64,000 nucleotides of DNA from Gluconobacter vitians (GTDB lineage: Bacteria > Pseudomonadota > Alphaproteobacteria > Acetobacterales > Acetobacteraceae): the NCBI RefSeq assembly GCF_015244565.1, contig NZ_JABCQG010000003.1, forward strand, positions 62,001 through 126,000, written 5' to 3'. The position numbers and the translations under genes were made by a program. Numbering within the stretch: position 1 is the first letter of the stretch; each line of letters starts with the position of its first letter. A model generated the notes under the pieces. That model had not been told where the DNA came from. It worked only from the letters and a program-made list of their open reading frames with translations, and did no database searches. This document shows, piece by piece, positions 39,796 to 48,282 of the stretch.

Positions 39796-42700
39796 GGAGC
39801 GCCTGTCTGGGGGTTGGAGGGCTGGTTCGGCGAAGGGGGGCTGCTGCGGCGATGGCGCTTGATGAAGGCACGGCTCCGCGTGCCGAGTTCATCCATGAAC
39901 AGATAGATGACCGGCGTGGTGAACAGGGTCAGAAGCTGCGACATCATCAGACCGAAAACGATGGCCACACCCAGCGGACGACGCAGTTCGGAGCCGACAC
40001 CCGTGCCAAGCAGCAGGGGCAGGGCGCCGAACAGGGCGGCCAGCGTGGTCATCAGGATCGGACGGAAACGGAGCATGGCCGCGCGCTTGATGGATTCAAG
40101 GGGCGTATGGCCTTCCAGACGTTCGGCTTCGAGTGCGAAGTCGATCATCATGATGGCGTTCTTCTTCACGATACCGATCAGCAGCACGATGCCGATGATG
40201 CCCATGATGTCGAGATCCATCCCGAACAGATAGAGCCCGATCAGTGCACCAATGGCAGCCGAAGGCAGGGTGGAGAGGATCGTGATCGGATGGACGTAGC
40301 TCTCATAGAGAATGCCCAGCACGATATAGACCGCGATCACGGCCGCCATGACCAGCCAGACTTCGTTGGACAGCGACGAGCGGAAGGCCGCGGCCGTGCC
40401 CTGGAAGGCGGTCTGGAACTCGGGCGGCAGGCCGATCTGCTTTTCCACGCGCTCAATGGCGTTGGTCGCGGTGCCCAGCGAATAGCCATTGGCCACGTTG
40501 AACGAGACGGTCGTAGCCGGAAACTGTCCGTAATGACTGATCAGCAGCGGGGAGAGCGCATGGGTGATCGTCGTCACCTGTGACAGCGGCACGAGGCCGG
40601 ATGTCGGCTGGCGCGTCGGACCCGATGTGCTGCTACCGGCTTCGGACGAGATGCCCGGCAGGTAAAGCTGACTCAGGGAGGTCAGATCGGTCTGGAGCTT
40701 CGGATCGGCTTCCAGAATGACGCGGTACTGGTTGGACTGCGTGTAAATCGTGGTGATCTGGCGCTGGCCGTAGCTGTCATACAGAAGATTGTCGATCGTC
40801 TGCGGCGTGATGGAGTACCGCGCGCCTGTCGGACGGTCGAGCGAGAGCTGCGCGACCAGTCCCTCGGCCTGAAGATCGGACGTCACATCCGTCAGGGACG
40901 GTTCCTTGCGCAGCGCATCCACGAATTTCGGCACCCAGGTCTTAAAGGTGTCGTAATCCGGGTTTTCCAGCATGAACTGGTACTGCGTGGCGGAAATCGA
41001 GGAATCCAGCGATAGATCCTGGATCGGCTGGACATAGAGTTCGGCGCCGATCACCTGCTGCCCGACGGAAGAGAGGCGGCGCAGGATCGTCTGAAGGTCG
41101 CTCGTCCGCTGTTCACGCGGCTTGAGGTTGATCAGGAAGCGGCCGACATTCAGCGTCATGTTCTGGCCGTCGATCCCAACAAAGGACGAGATGCTGGCGA
41201 CGTCCGGATCCTTGAGGATTACGTCTCCAAGGGCGGCCTGACGCTCCTTCATGCCTTCAAACGAAATGGCTTGCGACATCACGGAGATGCCCTGGATGAC
41301 ACCGGTATCCTGTGTCGGGAAGAAGCCCTTGGGAATGGTCCAGGCCAGCACACCGGTCAGAACGATCGTCCCCAGCGTGACGAGCAGGGTGGTAACACGG
41401 AAGCGCAGCACGACGTCGAGCCAGCGGCCATAGCCTGCGATCAGTGCATTGATGCCGCGTTCGGTGCTGTTGGACAGACGGCTCCAGAGCGTGTTCTTTG
41501 TGGACGGCGCATGCGTATCTGAGAGCAGGCGCGCGCACATCATCGGCACCAGCGTCAGGGCGACGACGGCGGAAATGATGATCGTGATGGAGAGCGTCAT
41601 TGCGAATTCATGGAAAAGACGCCCGACGACATCCTTCATGAATAGCAGCGGGATCAGCACGGCGATCAGCGAGACCGTCAGCGAGATGATGGTGAAGCCG
41701 ATTTCACCCGCACCCTTGAGTGCTGCGGTATAGCGGTCCTCGCCGGCCTCGACATAACGCGCGATGTTCTCGATCACCACGATGGCGTCATCGACCACGA
41801 AGCCGGTCGCAATGGTCAGGGACATCAGCGAGAGATTGTCGAGCGAGAAGCCCAGCAGATACATCGCCGCCAGCGTGCCGATCAGCGACAGCGGGACGGA
41901 GAGGCTGGGAATGATCGTCGCCGGAACATTCCGCAGGAACACGAAGATCACGCCCACGACCAGCAGCATGGCCAGCGCGAGTTCGTATTCGACGTCATTG
42001 ACCGAGGCGCGGATCGTTGTGGTCCGGTCGGTTAGCGGCGTGACGTCAATGCCGGGCGGCAGGTCGAGCTTGAGCTGCGGCAGGACGCGCAGCACGTTGT
42101 CCACGACGCCGATGACATTCGCGCCGGGCTGGCGCTGCACGTTCAGGATCAGCGCAGGCGTGCGGTTGGCCCAGGCGGCGAGCTGTGCGTTTTCTGCGCC
42201 TTCGACGACGGTCGCAATGTCGCGTACGCGGATCGGACCGTTGTTCTGATACGCGATCACCTGGTTCATGAGCTGTTCGACGGACTGGATCTGACCGTCG
42301 ATGCGCAGGGAGGTGGAGCGCTTGGGGCCGTCGAATGTACCGGTCGGCGAATTGACGTTCACCGTGCTGATGATGGTGCGCAGGGTGTCGATCGCGATGC
42401 CGTACGAGGTCAGCTTCGGAATGTTGACCTGGATCCGGTAGGCTTTGCGGTTGCCACCCGACAGGGTGACGAGGCCGACGCCGGAAATCTGGCTGATCTT
42501 CTGTTCAAGACGCGTGTTGACGTAGTCCTCGACTTCCGGAAGCGGCAGCGTCTTGGACGTGATGCCGAGCGTCAGGACGGGTGTGTCCGCCGGATTGACC
42601 TTTGCATAGATCGGGGGCGCGGGCAGATCACTGGGGAGCAGGGAGGTGGCGTTGTTGATCGCCGCCTGGACTTCCTGCTCGGCCACGTCCATCGACATGT

Positions 42701-42992
42701 CGAGCCCGAAGCGCAGGGTCACGACCGAGGCACCGCCCGAGGACTGGGACGTCATCTGATCCAGCCCCGCCATCTGGCCAAGCTGGGTTTCCAGAGGCGC
42801 TGTGACGGACGTGCTCATGACGTCCGGCCCGGCGCCCGGATAGAAGGTCGAGACCGTGATCGTCGGATATTCGACCTGCGGCAGGGCTGACACGGCCAGG
42901 AAGTGATAACCGAGCAGGCCGCTCAGCAGGATGGCGAACATCAGAAGGCTGGTGGCAACCGGGCGCTCGATGAACAGGCGGGACGGATTCAC
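39792..42992 (-). CDS. RND multidrug permease, MdtB-like
   Basis: First permease of the MdtABC-type exporter, 1066 residues. The start MNPSRLFIERPVATSLLMFA is the usual MdtB beginning. The proton-relay motif GFVVDDAIVVIENIARYVE is in the middle of the first membrane block and the last block ends TTPVIYLFMDEL. It starts with GTG, with AGGGA about 12 bases upstream. It follows the adaptor gene after 39 bp and overlaps the MdtC-like gene. It and the next permease are clearly paralogous but not identical, arguing for a heteromeric pump rather than a recent duplication. Confidence 0.92.
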   Translation of the reverse strand: MNPSRLFIERPVATSLLMFAILLSGLLGYHFLAVSALPQVEYPTITVSTFYPGAGPDVMSTSVTAPLETQLGQMAGLDQMTSQSSGGASVVTLRFGLDMSMDVAEQEVQAAINNATSLLPSDLPAPPIYAKVNPADTPVLTLGITSKTLPLPEVEDYVNTRLEQKISQISGVGLVTLSGGNRKAYRIQVNIPKLTSYGIAIDTLRTIISTVNVNSPTGTFDGPKRSTSLRIDGQIQSVEQLMNQVIAYQNNGPIRVRDIATVVEGAENAQLAAWANRTPALILNVQRQPGANVIGVVDNVLRVLPQLKLDLPPGIDVTPLTDRTTTIRASVNDVEYELALAMLLVVGVIFVFLRNVPATIIPSLSVPLSLIGTLAAMYLLGFSLDNLSLMSLTIATGFVVDDAIVVIENIARYVEAGEDRYTAALKGAGEIGFTIISLTVSLIAVLIPLLFMKDVVGRLFHEFAMTLSITIIISAVVALTLVPMMCARLLSDTHAPSTKNTLWSRLSNSTERGINALIAGYGRWLDVVLRFRVTTLLVTLGTIVLTGVLAWTIPKGFFPTQDTGVIQGISVMSQAISFEGMKERQAALGDVILKDPDVASISSFVGIDGQNMTLNVGRFLINLKPREQRTSDLQTILRRLSSVGQQVIGAELYVQPIQDLSLDSSISATQYQFMLENPDYDTFKTWVPKFVDALRKEPSLTDVTSDLQAEGLVAQLSLDRPTGARYSITPQTIDNLLYDSYGQRQITTIYTQSNQYRVILEADPKLQTDLTSLSQLYLPGISSEAGSSTSGPTRQPTSGLVPLSQVTTITHALSPLLISHYGQFPATTVSFNVANGYSLGTATNAIERVEKQIGLPPEFQTAFQGTAAAFRSSLSNEVWLVMAAVIAVYIVLGILYESYVHPITILSTLPSAAIGALIGLYLFGMDLDIMGIIGIVLLIGIVKKNAIMMIDFALEAERLEGHTPLESIKRAAMLRFRPILMTTLAALFGALPLLLGTGVGSELRRPLGVAIVFGLMMSQLLTLFTTPVIYLFMDELGTRSRAFIKRHRRSSPPSPNQPSNPQTGAP

Positions 42993-43031
42993 GGTCTTGC
43001 TGTTCCCTAATTTTACTGTTCTGGTCGGCGA

Positions 43032-44375
43032 TCAGTGATTGCCGGTATCGGCGGGCGAGGACGGGTCGTTCTGCTGCTGCGGTGCGTCGGAGCTCTGCTG
43101 TCCGTTACGGTGACGGCGGTGCTGGCCAGCCGTCTGCTGTTCGGCTTCCGTATTCTGTTTCGCGGTCGAAGACGTATCGGGGATCGAGACTTTCTGACCC
43201 GGACGCAGATGGCTGACGCCGTCAGTCACGACGCGGTCGCCTTCGCTCAGACCCTTCTGGATTACGGCATTCGTGCTGTCGGTCGTGCCCACGGTGACGG
43301 GCACGGTTTCCACGGTCATGTCAGACTTGACGCGATAGACAAAGCGTCCGTCCGGACCGGTCTGCAGGGCATTGCCGGGAATGAGCAGCGCGTTGTGCAG
43401 TGTGGTGACCAGAAGATGCGGGTTGACGAACTGGTTCGGGAAGAGGTGTTCGTCCTCGTTCGCGAAAATGCCACGCATCCGGACCGTTCCGGTTGAAGTA
43501 TCAATCTGGCTGTCCAGCGCCTTGACGGTGCCGGTGGCGAGTTTCTGGGTATTGTCGCTGTTCCAGGCCTCGACGGTCAGTTCGCCGGCTTCACGCAGAT
43601 GGGTTGCGACTTCGCCAAGCTGGTTCTGCGGGACCGTGAAGATCACGGAAATCGGCTGCATCTGCGTGAGGACCGTCAAACCACCGGACTGGCCAGCAGT
43701 GACATAGTTGCCAACGTCGAGCGCACGGATACCGACACGGCCTTCGACCGGCGCGGTGATGTGGCAGTACATCACGTTCAGTTCGGCATTGCGCACATTG
43801 GCGCGGTCGAACTCGACCTGACCTTCAAGCTGCTGCACCGTGAATTCCTGGTCACGCGCGGTCATGGCCGAGGTGGAGTTCTGCTTGATCAGGCGCTGGT
43901 AACGGGCATTGTCCACGCGGGCCTTTTCAAGCTGCGCGATATCGGCCGCGAGCGTACCACGATATTGGGCGAGCGTGGCCTCATAAGGCCGCGGATCGAT
44001 CAGTTCGAGCTCGTCACCCTTATGAACGTGCTGGCCTTCCTGATAATAGACAGCGGCGATATGGCCGTTCACGCGCGGCGTGATCGTTACGTTGGTGACA
44101 GGAACGACCGTACCGATTTCCTGGAAAATGACGGGCATGTCGCCGGTATGGGCAGTGGCGACGGCGACGGGCTGGACGCTGCCATCGGCTGCCGCACCAC
44201 GACCGTGCTTGTGCGTTGTCCCGTGTGGGCGGAAGATCGCGAACAGGATCAGAAGAGCGACCAGAAGAACAACGGCCCACAGGATCCAGCGACGGCGGGA
44301 CCGTGCGCGGGGCGGGGCGGACTGGGTGGTGCTGTTCGTAAGGCGGTCGCTGGAGCCGGCCGTCTGCTGATCCAT
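43032..44375 (-). CDS. RND efflux periplasmic adaptor, MdtA-like
   Basis: Membrane fusion protein of the MdtABC-type pump, 447 residues, first gene of the minus-strand operon. Cytoplasmic basic start, membrane anchor about residues 30-48 (ILWAVVLLVALLILFAI), lipoyl half GHIAAVYYQEGQHVHKGDEL, alpha-hairpin, second half ITAPVEGRVGIRALDVGNYV, then the barrel domains. The last 45 residues are Gln/Asn/Ser-rich and disordered. A 280-bp region with two inverted repeats separates it from the divergent csbD gene. No regulator gene is adjacent, so control is probably in trans. Confidence 0.93.
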   Translation of the reverse strand: MDQQTAGSSDRLTNSTTQSAPPRARSRRRWILWAVVLLVALLILFAIFRPHGTTHKHGRGAAADGSVQPVAVATAHTGDMPVIFQEIGTVVPVTNVTITPRVNGHIAAVYYQEGQHVHKGDELELIDPRPYEATLAQYRGTLAADIAQLEKARVDNARYQRLIKQNSTSAMTARDQEFTVQQLEGQVEFDRANVRNAELNVMYCHITAPVEGRVGIRALDVGNYVTAGQSGGLTVLTQMQPISVIFTVPQNQLGEVATHLREAGELTVEAWNSDNTQKLATGTVKALDSQIDTSTGTVRMRGIFANEDEHLFPNQFVNPHLLVTTLHNALLIPGNALQTGPDGRFVYRVKSDMTVETVPVTVGTTDSTNAVIQKGLSEGDRVVTDGVSHLRPGQKVSIPDTSSTAKQNTEAEQQTAGQHRRHRNGQQSSDAPQQQNDPSSPADTGNH

Positions 44376-44429
44376 GGTTGTTCTGTCTTTCCCGTATACC
44401 AGAGCGCGTGGCTCTCAGGCGGCAATGCT

Positions 44430-44517
44430 GTATGTTTCCATACCTATAAGGCAGGAGACCCGGGTCGGCCATGACGGGACCTTAAATCCTGTTCAGTTTT
44501 GATAGTGAAAATCAAAA
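44430..44517. promoter_or_regulatory. inverted repeats upstream of the mdtA-like gene (putative operator region)
   Basis: Two dyads lie in the divergent region. One is GTATG-TTTC-CATAC (44430-44443), 55 bp before the adaptor start. The other is TTTTGAT-7-ATCAAAA (44497-44517), perfect and AT-rich in an otherwise GC-rich area. Either could bind a TetR- or LysR-type regulator or be part of the minus-strand promoter. I found no clean hexamer pair for the efflux operon. The rest of 44376-44590 holds no gene. Confidence 0.35.
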
Positions 44518-44590
44518 TGAGCATAAATGATACACTCTGTTACTGATTTGCGGGGCTTGTCTCTTTTCCGCTCAAGGATCATATCGGACA

Positions 44591-44616
44591 GGAACCGGAT
44601 GCTCCTGTTGCGCGTT
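44591..44616 (+). promoter_or_regulatory. putative EcfG-type general-stress promoter of csbD
   Basis: GGAAC 44591-44595, 17 bases, CGTT 44613-44616: an exact match to the alphaproteobacterial EcfG consensus (GGAAC-N16/17-CGTT). It leaves about 33 bases from the expected start of transcription to the csbD ATG. The downstream gene belongs to a stress-protein family, which supports the reading. Confidence 0.6.
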
Positions 44617-44656
44617 GGAATGCGGACACAGGTTTATCCGGACAAAGGAGAACAAC

Positions 44657-44947
44657 ATGGCTGATACAACTGAAACGAAGGCTGAAGGCCTCCTGGATGA
44701 CGTCAAGGGCAAGGTCAAGGACGGCGTGGGCGGCCTGACCGGCGATGCAAAGATGCAGGCCGAAGGCAAGTTCGACCAGCTTTCCGGCATGGCACAGCAG
44801 GACTTTGCCGATCTGTATGACGAAGGCGAGACCAAGCTCGAAGCCGCTACGGCATTCGTTCAGGACCGTCCGCTGATCTCGCTGGTGATCGCCACGGTTG
44901 TGGGCATGATCGTCGGCGGACTGATGTTCGGCCGCAAAAGCTCCTGA
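44657..44947 (+). CDS. CsbD-family stress protein with C-terminal membrane anchor
   Basis: A 96-residue protein. The start is ATG 44657 with AAGGAG six bases upstream. Residues about 6-45 form the CsbD-like part (KAEGLLDDVKGKVKDGVGGL, then DAKMQAEGKFDQLSG), a charged helix bundle. The C-terminal 30 residues form a DUF883-like membrane helix with a glycine face (LISLVIATVVGMIVGGLMFG). CsbD proteins are induced by general stress in many bacteria but their molecular role is unknown; here the protein is probably membrane-tethered. Single gene with its own stress-type promoter and terminator. Confidence 0.85.
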   Translation: MADTTETKAEGLLDDVKGKVKDGVGGLTGDAKMQAEGKFDQLSGMAQQDFADLYDEGETKLEAATAFVQDRPLISLVIATVVGMIVGGLMFGRKSS

Positions 44948-44991
44948 GGAAGCCACAGGCCTTTCGACCATCGCAGGGTCTTTGTGCTAGA

Positions 44992-45023
44992 AGCCTTCCG
45001 GAGCAATCCGGGAGGCTTTTTTT
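44992..45023 (+). terminator. intrinsic terminator of csbD overlapping the next gene's ribosome-binding site
   Basis: AGCCTTCCGG 44992-45001 pairs with CCGGGAGGCT 45008-45017 (one wobble), followed by seven T. The 3' arm contains GGAGG (45011-45015), the only candidate ribosome-binding site for the gene starting at 45026. Confidence 0.9.
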
Positions 45024-45025
45024 GC

Positions 45026-45664
45026 ATGGAATGGTTTTACGAGAATAACGGGCAGCAGGTTGGTCCCGTTTCCCGTGAAGAAATCCTGCGTCTGATCATG
45101 CAGCAGCGCATCAAGCCCGAAACGCTGGTCTGGACGTCGGAGTTCGGCGAGGCCTGGCGTCCTGCCAGTGCTGCCGGGCTTGTCTCTCCGCTGACGGGCC
45201 TGCTGCGCCTGTCCACGGGCATCTCGGAGCACTGGGCCTGGGTTGTGCTTGTCGGCCCATGGCTGATCCAGCGATTGACGCTGCTGATTCTGGACTGGCG
45301 TCAGGTGCCTTACAGTGAGCAGGCTGGGCCATCTTCCATTGTCGCGATCATGTCTCTGGTCCTGTTTTTCACGGCCTTCACGCTGGACCGCAATTCCATC
45401 CGTGAAAACGGGCAGACGCCGCCGGGCTTCTGGTGGTGGATGTTCCTGCCGGGATATTTCTGGAGGCGGCGGCAGATTGTCGGGCGGGGTCTGTCACTGC
45501 TCCTGGTCAGTCTGGTGCTGTTTGCGGCCAATGTGACGGAGAAGATCTACCAGTTGCCGCAGATGAAGGCCGAACTCCAGCACCAGCAGGAGCAGATGCA
45601 CCAGTCTGCGCCATCAAATCCGCCAGCCTCTTCCGGGCAGGACGACGAACAGGAAGAACTCTGA
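45026..45664 (+). CDS. GYF_2-domain membrane protein, unknown function
   Basis: A 212-residue protein. The N-terminal 50 residues (MEWFYENNGQQVGPVSREEI, with ETLVWTSEFGEAWRPA) form a GYF_2 domain, a small fold thought to bind peptides. About four membrane helices follow (for example WAWVVLVGPWLIQRLTLLIL and SIVAIMSLVLFFTAFTL), then a Gln/Ser/Glu-rich cytoplasmic or periplasmic tail. ATG 45026 is chosen over an earlier GTG-type start because the domain begins there. The start lies three bases after a T-run; its ribosome-binding site is in a terminator stem. Function not known. Confidence 0.8.
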   Translation: MEWFYENNGQQVGPVSREEILRLIMQQRIKPETLVWTSEFGEAWRPASAAGLVSPLTGLLRLSTGISEHWAWVVLVGPWLIQRLTLLILDWRQVPYSEQAGPSSIVAIMSLVLFFTAFTLDRNSIRENGQTPPGFWWWMFLPGYFWRRRQIVGRGLSLLLVSLVLFAANVTEKIYQLPQMKAELQHQQEQMHQSAPSNPPASSGQDDEQEEL

Positions 45665-45676
45665 GCCCTGAGGAAA

Positions 45677-45766
45677 GAGTCTTTCGAACCACACTTGACA
45701 TACTAAACTGAAGAACAATGCATTTTTAGGCTTCCCTTTCGAGTCGCCATGATTCAAAACCGATTC
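45677..45766. promoter_or_regulatory. cluster of four GANTC methylation sites upstream of rnhB-ccrM
   Basis: GAGTC at 45677-45681 and 45741-45745, GATTC at 45751-45755 and 45762-45766. Three fall within 26 bp in the expected leader. GANTC is the target of CcrM, encoded in the operon just downstream, so methylation feedback on the methylase's own expression is a natural reading; a similar arrangement is known for Caulobacter ccrM. Confidence 0.7.
45695..45724 (+). promoter_or_regulatory. putative promoter for rnhB-ccrM
   Basis: A perfect -35 TTGACA at 45695-45700 and an 18-base gap to TGCATT (45719-45724). Transcription would begin near 45731, just ahead of three GANTC sites and about 80 bases before rnhB. 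The -10 is only a fair match. Confidence 0.5.
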
Positions 45767-45809
45767 GGTCACCTGATTTCGGGGTGTCTGTCGGGGAGAA
45801 TGCTCAGAA

Positions 45810-46433
45810 ATGCCGGATTACGCCCTGGAAGCTGCCCATGGGGGGCTGGTCGTCGGGATCGACGAAGTTGGGCGTGGTCCTCTGGCGGGGCCGGTGGTGG
45901 CTTCTGCTGTAGCCTTTACGGCACCGCCCTCAGAAGCCCTCTCTTCCCTTCTCGATGATTCCAAGAAACTGACCGCCCGGCGCCGGATGCTCGCCTATGA
46001 GGTCCTGATGGCCGATGATCAGGCGCTGATCGGCATTGGTGCCGCATCTGTCGGGGAAATCGAGCAGATCAATATTGCTCAGGCCTGTTATCTGGCCATG
46101 CGTCGCGCCCTGTCCCGTCTGGGCCGGATGCCTGATCTGGCGCTTGTGGACGGCAAGCATGCTCCGAAGCTGCCCTGTCCCATAAAAATGGTGATTGGCG
46201 GAGACGGGATCAGCCTGTCCATTGCCGCAGCCTCCATCATCGCAAAAGTGACGCGGGATCGCCTGATGGCGCGTCTGGCGGTGCGCCATGATGCTTATGG
46301 ATGGGAGCGCAATGCCGGTTACGGCACGGCTGCGCACATGCAGGGCCTGAAACTCCGGGGGGTGACACCCCACCACAGGCGCGGGTTCGCGCCGATACGA
46401 AACATGATTGAAGCAGAGGCACACGCAGCATGA
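45810..46433 (+). CDS. rnhB: ribonuclease HII
   Basis: Cytoplasmic nuclease that removes ribonucleotides misincorporated in DNA and RNA in RNA-DNA hybrids. It is 207 residues. The catalytic motif DEVGRG starts at Asp18 (D18, E19), the DSKKLT loop follows, and the later aspartates are in ALVDGKHAP and [11 protein letters not shown]. The basic C-terminal part ends with the family pattern [18 protein letters not shown] lies about ten bases before the ATG. Its stop overlaps the ccrM start (ATGA), so the two are coupled. Confidence 0.97.
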   Translation: MPDYALEAAHGGLVVGIDEVGRGPLAGPVVASAVAFTAPPSEALSSLLDDSKKLTARRRMLAYEVLMADDQALIGIGAASVGEIEQINIAQACYLAMRRALSRLGRMPDLALVDGKHAPKLPCPIKMVIGGDGISLSIAAASIIAKVTRDRLMARLAVRHDAYGWERNAGYGTAAHMQGLKLRGVTPHHRRGFAPIRNMIEAEAHAA

Positions 46434-47515
46434 GCGGTGAATTTCCCGTCGACCAGATCCTGCGTGGAGAATGCATCGAAACGATGAAGACGCTGCCCGA
46501 TGGGAGCGTGGACTGCATTTTCGCCGATCCGCCGTACAATCTGCAGCTCCGCGGTGAACTGCGTCGTCCGGACGAGACCGTCGTGGACGGGGTGGATGAC
46601 GACTGGGACAAGTTCGCGAATTACGCGACATACGACAATTTTACGCGCGAATGGCTTAGCGAAGCACGCCGTATCCTGCACAAGGACGGCACGATCTGGG
46701 TTATTGGCTCATATCACAACGTCTTCCGGCTTGGTGCGATCATGCAGGATCTGGGCTTCTGGATCCTGAACGACATCGTCTGGCGCAAGTCCAACCCGAT
46801 GCCGAATTTCCGCGGACGTCGCTTCACCAATGCGCATGAGACGCTGATTTGGGCGGCGCGCGGTCCGCAGAGCAAATATCGCTTCAACTATCAAGCCATG
46901 AAGGCCCTGAACGATGATCTTCAGATGCGTTCGGACTGGTACCTGCCGCTCTGCACGGGCAATGAGCGTCTGAAAAATGAACATGGCCTGAAACTGCATC
47001 CGACGCAGAAGCCGGAAAGCCTGTTGCATCGCGTGCTGGTGGCCTCGACCAATGCCAATGACGTGGTGCTCGATCCGTTCTGCGGAAGCGGCACGACCCC
47101 GGCGATGGCGAAGCGTCTTGGGCGTCATTACATCGCGATCGAACGCCACCCGGACTACGTCAAAGCCGCCCGGGAACGCGTGGCGCGTGAAGAGCGCCTG
47201 ACATCCGAGCAGCTTGCGACGACGCCCGCCAAGCGCGAAATGCCGCGCATTCCGTTCGGAAGCTTCGTCGAGACGGGAGCTCTTCCGGCTGGGACATTGC
47301 TCTATGACCGGCAGAAGCGTCTCAAGGCGACGGTGACGCCCGATGGCACGCTCGTATCGGGCAACCAGCGCGGTTCCATCCACAAGCTGGGTGCGATGCT
47401 GACCAATGCACCGTCCTGCAATGGCTGGACGTTCTGGTATTTTGAGCGGGACGGTCAGTTCGTCCAGATTGATGTGCTGCGTCAGGAAAGTCAGGCGCTG
47501 CGTAACGTCGGCTGA
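46430..47515 (+). CDS. ccrM: CcrM-type adenine-N6 DNA methyltransferase (GANTC)
   Basis: Orphan cell-cycle-regulated methylase that methylates adenine in GANTC and sets the timing of alphaproteobacterial transcription. It is 361 residues, beta-class: motif IV DPPY at residues 33-36, motif I FCGSGTT from Phe217 near the C-terminal side of the catalytic domain. The last 85 residues are the CcrM-specific DNA-recognition domain with NGWTFWYFE near the end. No restriction gene is nearby. It is co-transcribed with rnhB, behind four GANTC sites, and ends at a strong bidirectional terminator. Confidence 0.96.
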   Translation: MSGEFPVDQILRGECIETMKTLPDGSVDCIFADPPYNLQLRGELRRPDETVVDGVDDDWDKFANYATYDNFTREWLSEARRILHKDGTIWVIGSYHNVFRLGAIMQDLGFWILNDIVWRKSNPMPNFRGRRFTNAHETLIWAARGPQSKYRFNYQAMKALNDDLQMRSDWYLPLCTGNERLKNEHGLKLHPTQKPESLLHRVLVASTNANDVVLDPFCGSGTTPAMAKRLGRHYIAIERHPDYVKAARERVAREERLTSEQLATTPAKREMPRIPFGSFVETGALPAGTLLYDRQKRLKATVTPDGTLVSGNQRGSIHKLGAMLTNAPSCNGWTFWYFERDGQFVQIDVLRQESQALRNVG

Positions 47516-47535
47516 AGCCAAGGCACAGCGGTTAT

Positions 47536-47568
47536 AAAAAAAGCCGGAGATTGCTCTCCGGCTTTTTT
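47536..47568. terminator. bidirectional terminator between ccrM and the ankyrin-like gene
   Basis: A perfect stem AGCCGGAGA 47542-47550 / TCTCCGGCT 47555-47563 with a TTGC loop, seven A on the left and six T on the right, serving both convergent genes. Confidence 0.95.
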
Positions 47569-47587
47569 CGTGTCTGGGTCAGAAAAT

Positions 47588-48205
47588 CTAGTGCCCCGCG
47601 AAGCCGAGGAAGCCGACCGAGGGGTCTGCCTTGCCTCCACTTGTATCGAAATGCGGAGTGGCTGCGACGAGGGAGCGCTTCGGAGTGACGGTTTTGCCGC
47701 CGATCGTCAGATGGCCGTTGTCGTTTTTCATTTCAACGCCCTGATCGGAGACGCTGTTCTCGATCCTGCCATCCGGGTTGTAGGTCCGCATCGACAGCAG
47801 CAGGAACATGATGTCCTTGCGGTTCAGATCGATGGCCATGTCCAGCGGCGTCTGATCCAGCACATTGTGCCCGCCCATGTCGGCACCACGGTTGAGCGCC
47901 TCCTTGGCGGCGTTAAGTGAACCACGATTGATCGCATCGAAAAGCGCGGTCGTCGGGTTCATGTCCGCTCGGGCATGACCGGCATCGTCGTCGGATGCTT
48001 CTGCTCCGGGCAGGGCGGAAGGCGGCGCGGCGCGCTGGGCGGCCTTGCGGGCCTCGGCCTTCTTCTGGTTGGCCTCGGCTTCCTGTTCAGCCTCGGCGTC
48101 GTCGGCATCCTGAGCCTGGGCATGATGCCAGGGTACGAAAATCGTCGGCGTCATTGCCAGAGCGGCAATGAGCAGCAGGCGGGGCAGGGTGGGGAGCAGT
48201 CGCAT
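47588..48205 (-). CDS. secreted ankyrin-repeat-like protein
   Basis: A 205-residue protein from ATG 48205, chosen because a signal peptide follows at once (MRLLPTLPRLLLIAALAM, cleavage likely after HAQA). Next comes a highly charged, Glu/Ala/Lys-rich stretch (DADDAEAEQEAEANQKKAEA), probably coiled coil, then about two ankyrin-type repeats (TALFDAINRGSLNAAKEALN and QTPLDMAIDLNRKDIMFLLL). The C-terminal 60 residues are of unknown fold. It is probably periplasmic, but the partner is unknown. It lies downstream of the vWA gene (77 bp gap with a small ATGCCT/AGGCAT hairpin at 48249-48263). Confidence 0.8.
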   Translation of the reverse strand: MRLLPTLPRLLLIAALAMTPTIFVPWHHAQAQDADDAEAEQEAEANQKKAEARKAAQRAAPPSALPGAEASDDDAGHARADMNPTTALFDAINRGSLNAAKEALNRGADMGGHNVLDQTPLDMAIDLNRKDIMFLLLSMRTYNPDGRIENSVSDQGVEMKNDNGHLTIGGKTVTPKRSLVAATPHFDTSGGKADPSVGFLGFAGH

Positions 48206-48282
48206 GATGCCAATATACTGTGATCGATCGTCCTGTGCGAGTCTGCAGATGCCTCTCAGGCATGCCGGATTGTGACATTTTT

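Noticed and set aside
48249-48263. ATGCCT-CTC-AGGCAT hairpin after the vWA gene as a terminator
   Set aside because: Only six base pairs and no T-run on the minus strand; could equally be chance, so it was not listed as a feature.
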